DNA of 64,000 bases from Auriscalpium vulgare (lineage: Eukaryota > Basidiomycota > Agaricomycetes > Russulales > Auriscalpiaceae). The stretch spans positions 620,001-684,000 of the forward strand of contig JAHBBC010000016.1 in the NCBI GenBank assembly GCA_019915015.1, read 5' to 3'. Every line of letters begins with the position of its first letter. Within the stretch, counting starts at the first letter, position 1. The notes under the pieces were generated by a model that did no database searches, was not told where the DNA came from, and saw only the letters and a list, made by a program, of their open reading frames with translations. Shown here piece by piece: positions 1-12,300 of this stretch. Position numbers and translations under genes: made by a program.

Positions 1-201
1 AGCCCTTCCCCCGCCCGGTATAATCCAGTGCGGTTTCATGCCCTTCCGTCTCGGGCTTCAAATTTCTTTTTAGGCCAGGTATCATAGCGGCAACATCACA
101 CCTTTCTTCTCTTCCTCTCCTCCCCTCTCTCTCTCCCTCTCTTTCTCTCTCCTCACCCTCAATTTCCCCCGGGCAGCCCACATCCTTCTTTCTCCCGCCT
201 C

Positions 202-1167
202 ATGCTGCCTTTCTACACATCTGCCGTCTTTCTTGCCCTGTGCCACGCTGCCATCCCACATGTGGCCGCGGTCAATCTGAATGAACTTGCTACGCCACGG
301 AATCTAGGAGCGTCGAGCATACTCGATGAGGGTGCGTAGTCCTCGTCTCTGTGCATTGCTTCCGTTTGAATCGGATACGATCGCAGGCCACGCGCCGCCG
401 CCTTCAGAGGGTTTCACGGGGGCCGATTCGGCGTTCGGTAAGCACTACTGCGACTCTGTCAGCCAAAAAGCACCTTACTCACTTTTGTTTCAGTGGAAGA
501 TCCTACATTGCCCCATGACGAAGAGATATTCCCGGCGCTGGTCGCGAATCCTGGCTTAGAGCGACGTGATGTGCCGCACGCGCGCGCAGATCCCTCTACG
601 CAGACCGTACAAGTGACCGTCACGCATTACCCTGGGACGACCACCGTTTACGGCCCCAAGCCAACTGCTCTCCTGGCCGCTGAGAACCTCAAGGGCGCAC
701 CCACTTCCACTGCGACCGTCGTCGTGACCTACACGAACTACAAGGGTACCACAACGTTGTACGGGCCCAACCCCACCGCAACGGCCGCGTCGAAAGTCGC
801 GCTCGGGGACGACCTCGCGGCCGCGCCCTCCACTTCCGCAAAGCCCAGCAAGGTCAAAAAGCTCGTCAGCAAGGTGAAGAAGGCGCTCATCATCGCCGGC
901 GTGGTCATCGCGCTGCTCATCCTTCTCCCGATCCTCGCATGCTGCTTCTGCAAGTTCGGTCTTCCGTGCAAGCGCAAGCGCACGCGTTCGTTGTCCCTCT
1001 CTGGAGGTCCTGCGCCGAGTGCATATCGCAAGCTGGACGAGCCGGCGCCGGGAGGGGACATGCAGGAGGTTCACGGATACAACCAAGCCGCGCCGTACCA
1101 AAGCTATGTGCCGCCGTACGCGCCGTATAATGAGCCGTATGGGAGTCGTCCGTCGATGAGCGGGTAA
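202..1167 (+). CDS. Secreted-type single-pass membrane protein of unknown function
   Basis: Three exons (about 202-331, 387-437, 494-1167) splice in frame to about 284 residues. The start was chosen because the ATG at 202 opens a clear signal peptide (hydrophobic core FYTSAVFLALCHA). After it comes a Thr/Pro-rich ectodomain with two similar blocks, each holding a GTTT(V/L)YGP core (near 630-660 and 745-775). A basic stretch then leads into one membrane helix (ALIIAGVVIALLILLPILAC, about residues 195-214) followed by a Cys/Arg-rich border and a Pro/Tyr-rich cytosolic tail of about 65 residues. The layout resembles small fungal plasma-membrane or wall-associated proteins, but no enzymatic or sensor domain is recognised. 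No WSC cysteine pattern is present. The function is unknown; existence as a gene is well supported by the signal peptide, TM segment and clean splice sites. Confidence 0.75.
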
Positions 1168-1498
1168 GGGGTTTCCTTGCATAATGACTTTGTTTGTCTC
1201 GTTACCTGCACAACACACCCTATGGACTATCATTTAGCAGTTAGGGCTACTTACTATACTATTTCCGTCCTTTCATTTAACAGTCTTGAGAGCACTGTAT
1301 GGCACGCGCAGCTGATCGTGTACACAGCGGGGCGGCGCACGAATGTACTTATGCAGAAACTCAAATGATGATGATTTAAGGGCATGTCTGATTCAAGAAT
1401 AAACATCTACATAGTGTACTGTGGGTCGCCGCTACTGTTTGGTGATATATATACTAACCTTCTCGTGGTTGACGTTGCAATGAAAAAATTGTCTAACT
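1168..1498. other. Intergenic gap between convergent genes
   Basis: This stretch holds the 3' ends of the membrane-protein gene and of the paladin-like gene. It is AT-richer than the flanks. No gene or RNA was seen. Confidence 0.6.
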
Positions 1499-4400
1499 CT
1501 AGTCCAACGACTTCCGACCAAGCAGCTTCGCGATTTCACGATGCGCTGCTAGCCACTCAGGGAACATGATGTCCTTCGCTTCCCCTCGTCGGGTCTCGAT
1601 CAGGAAGTTCGCGAAGACGATGAGAGCCCCGTAACGGTACCTTGATGGCATGGCCACACGATGAGCTGCCTAGCCTTACAAAGGAATGACAGAACATACA
1701 AGTAATTCGCAGCAAGGCTGAACAGTTTGCGGTGCTTCGCGGATCCTTTTTCGCAGGCTTCCACCTTCAGCTTGTTGCTACGAGGGTGGTATTATCAACT
1801 GACAGGTCCGAGCGCCGGTGAAGAAAATTGACGCACTCATATATTGCCTTCCTGAGATTCTGAACGTCCTGCATCTGGTCGATTGCACCATCTGCTAGAC
1901 GCTTCGCTAGCTTTCCATGTGACAGTACGCCGACAAGTTGTAGGATGATCTTGTACTCTCCTGCACAGGATGTGTCAGTGCAGTCCACTTTATAGGTAGC
2001 CGTACGACATCACCTTGCAGATACGCTTCCTCCTCCGAAGGACCGTCGATAGAGTCGTAATCTTCCAAAGCAGTCTCCGGCTTGCTGAGTTCTCCGTCTT
2101 CGCTCTCCTGCCAGTTCATAGCGGTCGCTATCAAGCACGCCGACACCATGCCGGTCGTGGTTCGCCCGCGGCCCATCTGGCAATTGAAGACAAAGTCACC
2201 CGCTTTCTCGTAGCTCGTGGTCACGCGATCTAGTAGTTGCGACAGCGCGCCTGGGAGAGGAGCTTGTTCGTCGGTCTGCAGTGATAAATCAGTCATCCTG
2301 CATGGACGTAGGTAGGCGAGAACTCACGATAGCGACGCGTCCGTAGTCGACCTATAGCCGAATATTCGATCCGTTTTAAGTACCGCTCGAAAAAAAGGCC
2401 GATCGCCTTACCTTGTAACCTTCCTTGGCCATGAGATTGAAAACATCTCGAGGTGTCATGATATCTGCTTCGGATACTGTCTCCCACAGCGGGACAATCG
2501 TGAAAACGTTCGGCCGCTCCTCGACTTCGTCATGTAGTAGGATGCGTCCGTCGCCTGCGCGCACTTCGCGAAGCACATCGCGCTTGAAGTTTTCCTCCAT
2601 AGCTTCGACGGCGTTCGTCGTGATTCCTGTTGCTCTGCGAATGCTGAGGGAAGGCGCCGATACAGAAAGATGAGAAACTTACTCGACGTTCTCCAGAGGT
2701 CGATCAACGAGTCGTAGAACGTGTGGTCGACCAGCGATGTAGATTACAGGTTCCTGAAGGGCGTCATAAGGTGGTTTGCATTACCTGTCAAGGTGACATA
2801 CCTCTCGCAGCGAGGTCCAAACGACAGTGTTGGTACCTTCAGGCCCTGCATTCACCCTTGACAGCGCTCTCCGGAGACTGCAAACCATCAGAATGATCTC
2901 GGCGCAAAAACAGGGAGTCCTAGTCAGAGCTCACCCCTGAACGGTTGGCATTCCACTATACACGAGTTCAACGATTGCTGTCAACCCAAGATCATTCAAC
3001 GCACCTCCCACAAACCGACTTGTCTGACCCCGAACCCGACGAGCCCGCTGTCGACGTTTTCACAGGAGCACTCTCCAGTATGAGTGGCACCCGTCTGAAG
3101 TTCGGCGACCCATCGATCCGCCTGCACAACATCCCAATCAGCCTACACATCGCGAACTCTAGCATCAACGCAGACATACTCCGGAAGCGTCATCTTCTGG
3201 AGATTAGAGAAGAAATCACTCTTGAGGATCGTCGACGCGGACAAAATGCTGCCGGAACGGTTGTTGACAATCTCGGTCACTTCGTCGGGTAGGGCGAGCC
3301 CGTCGGCTAAGTCGACGCGCACGAGCGGCTTAAGCGCGGCGGCACCTTCGGCGAGGAGCTCTTTCTCGAAAGTCTTGAGAACTGTCCATTCCGGGTCAGG
3401 AATTGCTGCGGTAGGGATCTTTCAGCGTACCTGGCATGTTCTTCACAAATTCCTCGAACGTCTGGAATGTCTGCATCGTATCTGGCTCTGTTGATTGCAG
3501 GTACGCTTGGAACACAATCAGCTCGAAATACCGACGAAGGTTTTGCAGTCCTGCGCAACCACATCAGCTGAATGTATTTCCACCCGGCACTATGATCTAC
3601 TCACCTCTCTGCGCGTAAGTCCTCTTCGTACGTTCGTCCGTCGCCTGCTCGGCACGTATGCGCCCTTCCTCAATCGTATCCCGCAGATTGAATACCTCCG
3701 CGCACTGGTCTATCGCGTCGTCCACGGCATTCTTGACTGCCGGTCCTTTACGTACGATGCGGAGCAGATCTAGATAGTACCACAACCGGTCAATGTAGAA
3801 TGGGAGCGAATGCATGAGATGAATCGTACTGTTGATGATCTGATACGACTGCCGCCGGATGGGGTGGTGCTCGGACATGCTACTGTCCATCGACGGGACG
3901 GACATCATCGAAAGCGAACGTCCACCGAGCCTAGGCGTGGTCGGCTGCAGCCTGCCTGTCGACAGCCATTGTTCAATCAAAATCAAAATGATCTAAGCAT
4001 ACGATTCATCCTGCGTAAGTCCTGCACACAAGACGTCGAAGTTGGGGAGCACACTCACCGACGTCACCGTGCTCCTCCCTCGCCCGAGCTGGTCATTCAC
4101 CACAATCGGCGTGTGCGTCATATTCGCCGCAACCGCAATCGAAATCAGCTCGCTGAAGTCCGAGAAGTCCGGCGGGCGCTCAGCAGTAATGGGCACACGG
4201 CTGTAGTGCAGGTCGACGTGCTCAAACGCAGCGCTGTGAGCTGACATCACGTCTTTCATAACCGCAACGTCACCCGGGCGGACCTCCTCCCAGACGGGTA
4301 TGACGGACCCATCGGGGGTTTCGGTGTGCAGAAGCAATCTAGGATGGGTTAAGATCGGGTGAGGTGAGAACAGAGATAGTATGAGAAACATACTTTCCGC

Positions 4401-7400
4401 CGAAGCTGTGTACTTCGGAAACGACATCGTCCCGCAGACGCTCTTCCACAACCTCCAATCTCGACGCCGATATCCCACCATAATCTGTTCATGGAGTCAT
4501 TAGCTATACAGCAGCGTAGCCCATATTTCACGCACCCTTCATGTTCCTCAACGAGAATCTTTCCCGCCTTAAACAATACGGCGCTCCATTCACATACACA
4601 ACCGGCTCCTCCCGCAGTGTGACCCACACGATACGTTCTGCGTCCGGGTGTGCCATCTTGATGCGTCTGACCACCTCGTCAATCGCGGCAACAGTCGGCT
4701 GCCCGAGCGCGTAAATCTTCGTGTTGGGAATATTGCGGAAGTTGATCGCGCCGCGGATCTCGACGGCGGTATGTTGGGATTCACGAAGCCATTGATCAGA
4801 TTTCAGTAAGGTTCTGTGTGCGCAAGTATAGCTCTCAGCGGAATTTATGGATGTACAAATACATACCCCTCACGAAGGATGATACCGCTACGGTTCTGCA
4901 AGTCACACTGTTTAGGATCGTTCTGAGTAGAGACGCATATAGCTGACCTTGACGACATAGTCGGAGTACTCGTCTCCCAGAATCTGCCCGCCCGATACCG
5001 CAACGTCGTTCTTGTGTCCACGGACCAACGAGCGCTCCGACGAACCCGATTTCGACAGAAGCGACAAGTCATTGACGGGAGTGAAAACGTTGAGACGAGA
5101 GCCGTACGCCTTGCGGAGAAACACCACCTGGCTGCGTATTATGAGCAACAAGCTAATTCTACATGCGAAACGCGCTTACTTATAAATTTCCGTCCTCGCC
5201 TGGGAATTTTAGATCAATGATCAGCCAAGGGAAGAGGTGAATGCACCTTGAGCCACGAAGAGAACGATTGTGAAAAGTCATGTTGGGTTTCCACGAAGCT
5301 CATGAACGCAATGATGAAGAAACTGGCACCCATTAGTCGGCCTCTTTTGAAAACGAGTCAGGTCGAAACGTACTATTTCTCTAGGGCTTTTGCCCCCCTA
5401 TCAAGTGACACGTCCTTATTTGCCTCATCCAAACTCGACAGTGAATACTCAATTCTATGCAGTAGGATATCTTCACGCAGATTCACGACATGATCGCCTG
5501 GCACCATGCACAGAGTCAGCACGCGGCACACCACCCCGCCATGTCAACGCTGGTCATGACGGGTGGACTCACAGGAATCGATGACCTTATCTACGAGCTT
5601 CTTCGCCTTGAGCCCGTCATCTAGACACCCGAGCAAGCTCAAGATGACACCGTAGTTACCCATGTGTGCCTTGCGCAGGTTGTCGAGCAGCAGCGGATTA
5701 GTGAGGAGGAGCTCGATGACCTGATTGGATGCGCCGCGAGGCAGACCTGCATAACAGATCAATGATTGAGCAGAGCAAACAGGTAACAAGGCACACATTG
5801 CTGAAGGATGTGTGTGAGGCGGAGCAAAGAGCGGTTCATATCTTGCTGTGCGGTGACTTGCTCAAGCACCTGCTGTACTTTGGGACCATCCGGAAGCCGG
5901 CTTGGAGTCTGCGCGCGGTCAGACGATGTTGACTAATCGGCAGCGAAGAAAACTCACTGGTGCTCTGTCGGGCTTTCCACATAATACATTATTGCACGAA
6001 CAGTGTTGAAGGCGGTATACAACTTACCGTATTAACCCCGCTGTCAGTCGGCGTCGGAGAGCTTATACCCTTCGGGGCGTACGGATCAGGCATCCCGCGC
6101 ACCATGAGCTGGCGCCGGCGCAAAAGACAGGCCGCAGTCATCGCAAACGTAGTACGCACAGCACCCATGCCGCATGAGAAGACGAGCGCCGTCCGCAGGG
6201 GATCTGTTTGCTTGATTACATGGGAATATGCATCAAGGTAGTTGTCCTAACGAAACGTTCCATGTGAGGACTCGAACGGTTGTAAGGCTGAGATGGTGAA
6301 TAGGCGTACCTCGATCGGCCGGTCGGGTGAGATGGGTATTCTATGCGGAATGAGATGCAGGAACGAGGGGTACGGGGATAAATGCGCACCGGTGATACTA
6401 AAAGCAATTCGCGGCGCATACAGCGTTGCCAAGATGCACGGTAGTAGCAGGGCTTACCTCGACGTGCCATCCCTCGCTTCTGAGATGCTCCCATAGCTCT
6501 CGCGATGTCCGCACATTGCCTGAGTCGACTGCGGTCCATGTGGGCAGTATTGCGCCATCTCCATCCTCAACAGCTATCTCGTTATGGGTCAGGAGCAGTC
6601 CCCCGAACCTGGAATTGGTAACATGAACGACTCGCCCGAGAAGAGACATGCAGCTTCTTACTTGACTGCCTCTGCTAAGATGTCGCTCTTGAGACGGAGC
6701 TCTATACTCTCGAGGTTCTCAGCACGGTCCGATAGTCGCAGAGTCTTCCTCGGCTCTGCAGAGTCACGGAGAACAAACGAGCGCCCCGATATGTACACTG
6801 AAACGAGGTCGCCTTAACGTAAGTGGCGGAAGGGCGTCGCAAGAATACATGCAGCACACCGATGGGTTCCTCACGTGTCGAGAACCAGACGACGTGAGTG
6901 GGGTTCTGGGTGTTTGGGCGGGCTCTGAGCACGGAAAGAATAGCCCTGAGCCCTTGCGAGCGTGGCTGGGCGACACCGAAAACGTTGAGGTTGCCTTGAC
7001 GCGGCGCGCGAAAATTAGGTGCGCCATGTACATTCAGGTCCAGGTCCAGGGCACGGCCTGCGCGCTGACTATGAAGCTAGACACAGAACAAGAGTGTGAA
7101 ACATACCTGAGGGGTAGTAGTCAGTCTTGAGGATAAATCCGCGCGACAGCACGCTTCCGGTGCGTGTCTTGACCACTGACGGGCCGGATCGCTGCAGCGA
7201 CGGCATCACGTCGATAGAGGATAAGTGCGCAGCGTCTTTCTCTGCGGTAGATGGAAGGGGTTCGCTGGGATGTCTCTGGGATAGCGGCAGAGATGTTGTG
7301 GACTTCGGGGCAGTAGGGTACTGCGCGGAGAGTGGATGGCCTTGAGATATGAAGGACGGCGGACCCGACGCCGATCGAGCGCCAGGACCTGCAGACTCGC

Positions 7401-7425
7401 CGCTGGCAGATGCCTTTTCCATCAA
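1499..7425 (-). CDS. Paladin-like protein with three PTP-like phytase/phosphatase modules
   Basis: A many-exon gene encoding a very large protein (roughly 1,300-1,450 residues). The start is placed at 7425, which gives a disordered Ser/Pro N-terminus leading into SRGFILKTDYYPSG, the usual opening of fungal paladins; the stop is at 1499 after LLGRKSLD. Three repeated modules are visible. Each has an EEP-(V/I)-(V)-Y-I/V-x-G block (near 6890/6780, 4590 and 2730) followed by a phosphatase loop: CGMGAVR at 6154-6174, DQLGRGR at 4074-4094 and CQMGRGR at 2162-2182. The first and third match the C-x5-R loop of cysteine phosphatases; the second has Asp instead of Cys and is probably inactive. The family (PTP-like phytase / inositol hexakisphosphate domain; animal PALD1) is linked to phosphoinositide or inositol-phosphate biology, but the fungal substrate is not known to me. 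It is divergent from the arabinokinase-like gene at 7871. Confidence 0.85.
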
Positions 7426-7870
7426 ATTGGCAGAGTTTCTGGCAGGCTACGCGTCTGCGAGGAAGGAGACAACTGGGATTGGGCGGAGGGCGCGAGCGGC
7501 AAGAGACAAGCGCCCTCGACGCGTGCTTGCGCCTACCTTGTGGCTCGGATATTGCCGGACAGGATCCTCTTGAAGCCTCTTGACCACTGCTACTACCTCC
7601 CTTGCACTCCCTCGCACTCCCCATCGGCCTCGAGCAATCTCTTAGACCACCCCTCCCTTTCATACCCAACTCTCATCACAAAGGCTGCACGATCTCACCG
7701 TGCACCTAGCTCATCTGTTACCTCCACGCTGTGCCTGTGACGTCGCCATATGCAAGGCAGCTGAACGAACCAGGCGGTATACCCAGGCGGCATACCTCTG
7801 ATTTCCTGCGCTGAGCCCTGCGGGATAAGCTCAGCGTGACAGCTGCAACTCTACACGATTAATCGCGAGG
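7426..7870. promoter_or_regulatory. Divergent intergenic promoter region
   Basis: About 445 bp lie between the paladin-like start (-) and the arabinokinase-like start (+), so both promoters must lie here. Pyrimidine-rich runs occur near 7590-7700. No convincing TATA box or named factor site was found. Minor open frames crossing it look like GC shadows. Confidence 0.45.
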
Positions 7871-10122
7871 ATGGACGCGTCGAAGCCGCTTTGCTTGGCA
7901 TATTACTGCTCAGGCCACGGTGTGTGCCTTGGTTCATCGAGAGCTCCTCAAAGTGAACTCTTCTTATAGGGTACGGACATGCAACTCGCGTCTCTGCCTT
8001 CGCCAGCCACCTCTTGTCGCTGGAAGACCCACCCATCGTCTACATAATATCCTCTGCACCAAAGCAATGCTTTGCTACGAGTTTGTCCCTTGGAGCCCGT
8101 TACCGCTATGCCGATATAGACCCTGTCATCACGCAGCCTCTCGCGTGCGTTTGCTTCACCTTCCTGCCGTGCATTCACCGATCCAGATTTGTAGGTACCG
8201 CGTAGACCGCCAGAAGAGCGTGGATGTTCTTGAAAAATTCCTCATGACGAAGGACGTCAAGATCATGCATGAAGTCAAATGGTTGACCGAATCAGGTGTC
8301 GACTGTGTATTGAGTGACGCGGCGTTCCTCGCATTGTAAGTGTCTGTACAATATCGACATGCGCCCGACAAACACGTCTCGTCCAGTCTCGCCGCCGACA
8401 AAGCACAACTTCCCTCCATCCTCGTCACGAATTTCACTTTCGACTCCATCTACAGCCTTCTCTCCGCGACCTTCGTCGACCAATCCCGCTCCTCCTCATC
8501 GACACTCTTCCAAAGTCCCCACCTCCTCCCGCAGCCTGACCCCGACATTCCCATCCCAGAAGAAACTATGCTGCCACTAGTGCAGCAGATATTTGACGGT
8601 TACCGCCATGCAGACCTCCTCCTGCGCCTGCCGGGCGCGATTCCCATCCCTTCCTTCTTTATTGAGCCAGCCCTTCCCGCACCACAGTGGATTGACCCCG
8701 ACGCACGCGCATTCAAACCCGCCGTCGCCGCGCACCTCATTCAGAGCCCCGTGTCCTCACCCGTGCACCCATCACTGTCATTCTCCTCACCCTCATTCTC
8801 GCGGTCTGCCCTCCCGCAGGAGAAGCCGCTCCCGCGCACCGCTGTGGCCGCCCCGATGCTCGTGCGCATCCCTAGCGATGACGTCTACACGGACGCCGGA
8901 CGAGCGCGTGTGCTCGCGTCCATCGGCGTTCCACGGTACCTGCACGATCCGCAGACGACGAAGATCCTCATTGTGTCCTTCGGCGGACAAATTTTCCACA
9001 AACCGAGCCGCAGCGGGAGCCGCACACCGTCACGCCCCGCAAGCCCTGGGCGCGGGACACCCTCGCCTAGAGTGCGCGCACATAAGCACAGCGGCGACTT
9101 CTCCGGCGACCTCACTGAGTCGCTGCACGAACTGATGACTACTGCGCCCTTGTCTCCCGCAACCCCCGCACACAAGCCGCCTCCGCCGATCTTCACCTCT
9201 TCGCTAATTCGCATCCCAGGAGCCCCCGCGCCTGCGGCTATGCCTTCACCGACGGTACAGCATGGGAGCTTCCCAGCCTTCCAATCGAGCGGATCAATAC
9301 CGATCGTCAACACGATCCCGCCGACTCCGAACGTGACGGAGGTCAATGGTTTCGTGGATGTGGACGGGGCAGAGGCGGAGGACGGCGACGACCCAGTCTT
9401 GATGCTGCCGGACGCTTCCTGGATCGCGATTGTGTGCGGGGTGGCGGACTCGAAGGAGTGGCGGCCGAAGAGACATACCCCAGGCGCGGAGAATGGGTTG
9501 GATGGGAGCAAAGAGAATGGGGCCCAGGGGAACGGGGGGAAGGATACGGGGGAGGAGGATGGTTTGCCGGAGGGGTTCTACATCGCGCCGAAGGACGTGT
9601 ACATGCCTGATCTAATGGCAGTTGGAGACGTCCTCTTGGGCAAACTTGTGTGTATCATTTCCTCGTCTTCAGAATGAAATCACTAATGGTGCACATAGGG
9701 CTACGGCACAGTCTCCGAGTGCGTGGACTCATGCACGCCCTTCGTCTACGGTTCGTTTCTTTTCTGCGCGCCCCGAATGTGAAGTCACTCACTCATTGCA
9801 TAAATCAGTATCCCGCCCGCTGTTTGTCGAGGAGCACGGCTTGCGACTGTACCTCACGCGCGAAGGCGCGGGTGTTGAGATGGTGCGGGAGCAATACGAG
9901 GCTGGTGACTGGGCGGGACCTGTCGCGGAGGCGTGGCTTCTCGGCGAGCGGCGCAAGCTTGAGAGAAGGAGGGGCATGCATGCCGTAGATCGGCGGGTTG
10001 AGGGCGGACATATGGCTGCTTTTGTGGTGGATTGGGTGAGGCGGTGGCAGCGTGGAATGGGCAAGGGAACAGGTGAGGTAATAGAGGCGAAGGGAGTTGA
10101 TTCGAGTCAGACCAAGAGGTGA
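7871..10122 (+). CDS. L-arabinokinase-like glycosyltransferase-fold protein (N-terminal domain only)
   Basis: At least six exons splice in frame: ATG at 7871, intron from 7920, exon from 7970, introns near 8149 and 8338-8388, a long exon to about 9648, then two short introns, and stop at 10122 (about 640 residues). The N-terminus reads YYCSGHGYGHATRV, the glycine loop seen at the start of plant L-arabinokinase and MurG-like folds. SDAAFLA and LPSILVTNFTFDSIYS follow, and near the end LGKLGYGTVSEC, which matches the LGK-x-GYGTVSE motif of the arabinokinase N-terminal domain. The C-terminal GHMP sugar-kinase half of the plant enzyme is absent. A Ser/Pro-rich, probably disordered insert occupies about 9000-9400. 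It may be a nucleotide-sugar-binding protein in the cytosol; the substrate is unknown. The family call is good, the reaction is not established. Confidence 0.75.
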
Positions 10123-10607
10123 GAGAATTTGCGATGAAGATGGCCATGGACCGGACTTTGACTGTTACTACTGCCACATTCAATGAGAGTGGCTGTACTT
10201 TACCATACGCTAAGATAGTAGTCGTACGTCGATTATATTATACGATATCTGGAATATTTTGTGTGTACACGTCTTGCCGAAGGTGGTCCGACTTCCCCGA
10301 TGGACCGTGATCGCTTCACGTTCTTGAGCCAAACTCGTCTCCGTTGCCGCTCTTGCGCGGGAGTCGTTCCGTAGAAGTTGTACTGATACCTGCCTGCCTC
10401 GTCACTCGCTATGGAGGATGGTCGCTAGTCGCTAGTCACCAGTCTAATCAGACCAACTGACGTTGCTGCTGTATTGCATTCATCCTGACTTCTGCACCGT
10501 GCTAGTCGGTAAAATAGAGGCGACCGTTCCTTTCAGCCGTTGACATGAGTCGCCTGTGCATTCTGAGGTAAGTGTGCCCTCCGGTTTGTGTGCGCTTACT
10601 ACTGGCT
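10123..10607. other. Intergenic gap between convergent genes
   Basis: 3' flanks of two convergent genes. An AT-rich run near 10225-10262 may hold polyadenylation signals. No gene seen. Confidence 0.5.
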
Positions 10608-12300
10608 TCAACGAAAACCAGAGACTGCTGTCGGTTTATAGGGCTCCTCCAAATATTTGACTTCGTCATCGGAAAGTTGAACATGAATAGCGTCTAAAGG
10701 GAATCGGGCGACATCAACGGTGGGCGAATATAAAGGGAAACGACGGTCCTCACCAATGAGCTCATTGAGATTCTGCACACTTGTTGTACCCACGATGGGC
10801 GCACTTACACCTGCATATATCCTTGAGAGACCGAAGGAGGCGCCTTGTAAAACCTGCAGTCATACCGTCATTCGACAATACCCAAGCAAGCGCCACCTGT
10901 GCCATCGTGGCGCCTTTCTTCTGTGCGATCTCCTCGACCCTAATGGCAAAGGTTCAGTAAACAGGATTTTATATGGACCGATGGACGAACCGGCTGTTAA
11001 CTTCCTTGATTGCGGGGGTTTCGAGCAAGACAGCAAGCGATCTGCTCGTGTATCAGAAGAAAAGCCTCCGGCGGGGGGCAATGTAACTTACGGGTCAGAG
11101 GTGGCCCTTTTCGTGCTCTGCTCAGAGAGCGGGCGCGTTATGAGGCCACGTGCGAGCGGCGACCACGGGATGGAGCCGACGCCAAAGTGCTAGGGACAAT
11201 GCTCAGTGTTCAAGCCCTCACAAGTTATCAAAGGCTACATACCTTGAGCGTCGGGAACATCTCACGCTCTTCTTCGCGGTAGATCAGGTTATATTGGTTC
11301 TGCATAGAGATGAACGGTGACAAGTTATTTGCGATTGCGTAGTCTGTGCACGGATAGGGAAGTAAGGAGAGGGAAATGAGATGGTAATGCATAACTGACT
11401 TTGCATCGCGTGGAACTGCCAGGCCCAGCACGAGCTCATGCCAATGTATCGGGCGTACCCCGCTTGCACAACGTCATGAAGCGCGTGCATCTACACAATC
11501 CGTGAGTCGGGTCGATACCGAGTCTATAAAGGATATAAATCTACCGTTTCTTCGATAGGGGTTTCGTAGTCGAAGCGATGGCCTGTATATACCAGCATGG
11601 GTAAGGTTAAGGAAAATGGAAGGAAAGCATACATTGAAGCACATCAACGTATTCTAGCTGCAGGCGTTCCAAACTCTGCTTGATAGAGTCAAAAATGTGC
11701 TGCAAAAGGCGTGTTTTCAGTATCATATATCAAAACTAAATTATCGCCGAACCTTCCGACTCAGGCCGTGCTGATTCACATAGCCAGCGGTGTCGTATTC
11801 ACTTTGCCTAAGTACCATGTTCGACCCATCGTGGGCGACGGCATGGTACACCTTCGTCATAACCACGATTTCGTCGCGTGGTAACTTGAGCTGCTTGATC
11901 GCTTTCCCAAGAATACGCTCCGATGCCCCATTGGAATACACCTTACAAAAACCATCAGCCCCACAATAAGACCCAAGGGTACATCCCACGTACATTAGCC
12001 GTGTCGAATGTCTGAATGCCTGCGTCGTAGCTTGATCGATTATCGCGTGAGTGGAGAATTACTTACACTGGGGACGGGCTAACTTACGCGGCCTTGACAT
12101 GCTTTATGCCCTCTTCCTCATTCAATACCCAGTTCAGCCAGCTGGTCTCGCCATACGACATCATCCCCAGGATGATCCTAGATATTTTCAGCCCCGAGTT
12201 CCCTAGACGAACTGGAAGATAACGCCTGAATAGGGATATCAAGCGTAAATGACGCAAGCGACGTACCGTAGGGCATTTTCTTCATGATGGCAGCAGACAT
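10608..12300 (-). CDS. Aldo-keto reductase
   Basis: A multi-exon gene from ATG at 12300 (MSAAIMKKMPYG, then an intron) to the stop at 10608 after KPTAVSGFR. It has the full aldo-keto reductase series: IILGMMSYG; FDTANVYSNGASE, carrying the catalytic Asp and Tyr across an intron of about 55 nt; IVVMTKVY, carrying the catalytic Lys; LEYVDVLQCHRFD, carrying the His; then YARYIGMSSCWAWQ and ISMQNQYNLIYREEE. The NADPH-binding end reads GTTSVQNLNELIG and LSDDEVKYLEEPYKP. Family members are cytosolic NADPH-dependent carbonyl or aldehyde reductases of about 340 residues, close to what is expected here, and this subgroup resembles the YakC/aryl-alcohol-dehydrogenase-like fungal AKRs. The natural substrate cannot be read from sequence. 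Exon borders in 10860-11200 are the least certain part. Confidence 0.85.

Noticed and set aside
2425..2673. Plus-strand frames within the paladin-like gene
   Set aside because: Antisense shadows; the minus strand carries conserved phosphatase-module blocks at the same place.
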